Assembly (NCBI GenBank): GCA_964407075.1
Contig: CAYOUE010000189.1
Coordinates: 1 to 5,921, forward strand
Length of the DNA: 5,921 nucleotides
Reading direction: 5' to 3'
From: JAHQVI01 sp964407075
Lineage (GTDB): Bacteria; Pseudomonadota; Alphaproteobacteria; Rhizobiales; Rhodomicrobiaceae
A program made the position numbers and the translations under genes. The notes under the pieces were generated by a model, which searched no databases, was not told the DNA's origin, and worked only from the letters and a program-made list of their open reading frames with translations. Positions 5,848 through 5,921 of this stretch are shown here, one piece after another. The stretch's first letter is position 1, and each line of letters begins with the position of its first letter.

Positions 5848-5921
5848 TTACTGCGCGGCGATCTGGACGTAGCGTCCCTGTCCGACGGGGCACTTGGCCC
5901 AGAGCGCGGAGAGGGCGGTGG
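5848..5921 (-). CDS. C-terminal end of an unrecognised protein (truncated by window edge)
   Basis: On the minus strand a frame runs in from the right edge and ends with TAA at 5848-5850, giving 23 residues that finish in LWAKCPVGQGRYVQIAAQ. The mix of Trp, Cys, Tyr and Gly with GC-rich third positions looks like real protein, and its place 87 bases upstream of metY on the same strand leaves room for a gene end. The fragment is too short to identify, and a chance open frame is possible in DNA this GC-rich. No function is proposed. Confidence 0.45.
   Translation of the reverse strand, partial: TALSALWAKCPVGQGRYVQIAAQ

Overview
The window is GC-rich and gene-dense. It reads like the chromosome of an alphaproteobacterium, most likely a member of the Rhizobiales (a Mesorhizobium/Phyllobacteriaceae-like organism). 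This rests on codon use, the presence of an asnO-ngg-M42 osmoprotectant cluster, and the protein flavour of the MarR-GNAT fusion and the O-acetylhomoserine sulfhydrylase. The genus is inferred without any database search.

Left part (1-3437, + strand): the 3' end of an operon for the dipeptide osmolyte N-acetylglutaminylglutamine amide (NAGGN). It holds the C-terminal part of the AsnO-type amidotransferase (cut by the window edge), a complete N-acetylglutaminylglutamine synthetase Ngg (GNAT plus ATP-grasp, 605 aa, true start at 430) and the NAGGN-associated M42-family peptidase (394 aa). Gaps are 35 and 5 bases, so the three are very probably cotranscribed. Ngg acetylates and joins two glutamines, AsnO amidates the product, and the peptidase is an accessory gene whose job is not settled.

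Middle (3435-4433, + strand): a one-gene unit for a MarR-type regulator fused to a GNAT acetyltransferase. A 19-bp perfect palindrome lies on the M42 stop codon and covers the -35 box of the best promoter candidate for the fusion gene. This is the arrangement expected of an autoregulatory MarR operator. The 54-base gap also holds a small hairpin that could hide the ribosome binding site.

Right part (4434-5921, - strand): a PLP-dependent O-acetylhomoserine sulfhydrylase (MetY/MetZ type) of methionine biosynthesis, convergent with the MarR-GNAT gene, with a weak hairpin between the two stops. Behind it is the last stretch of an unrecognised reading frame running off the window edge.

No mobile element, CRISPR, tRNA, rRNA or clear riboswitch was seen. 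The gene set is mostly known. The less-described points are the palindromic operator, the role of the MarR-GNAT fusion next to an osmolyte operon, and the presence of a peptidase in a dipeptide biosynthesis operon.
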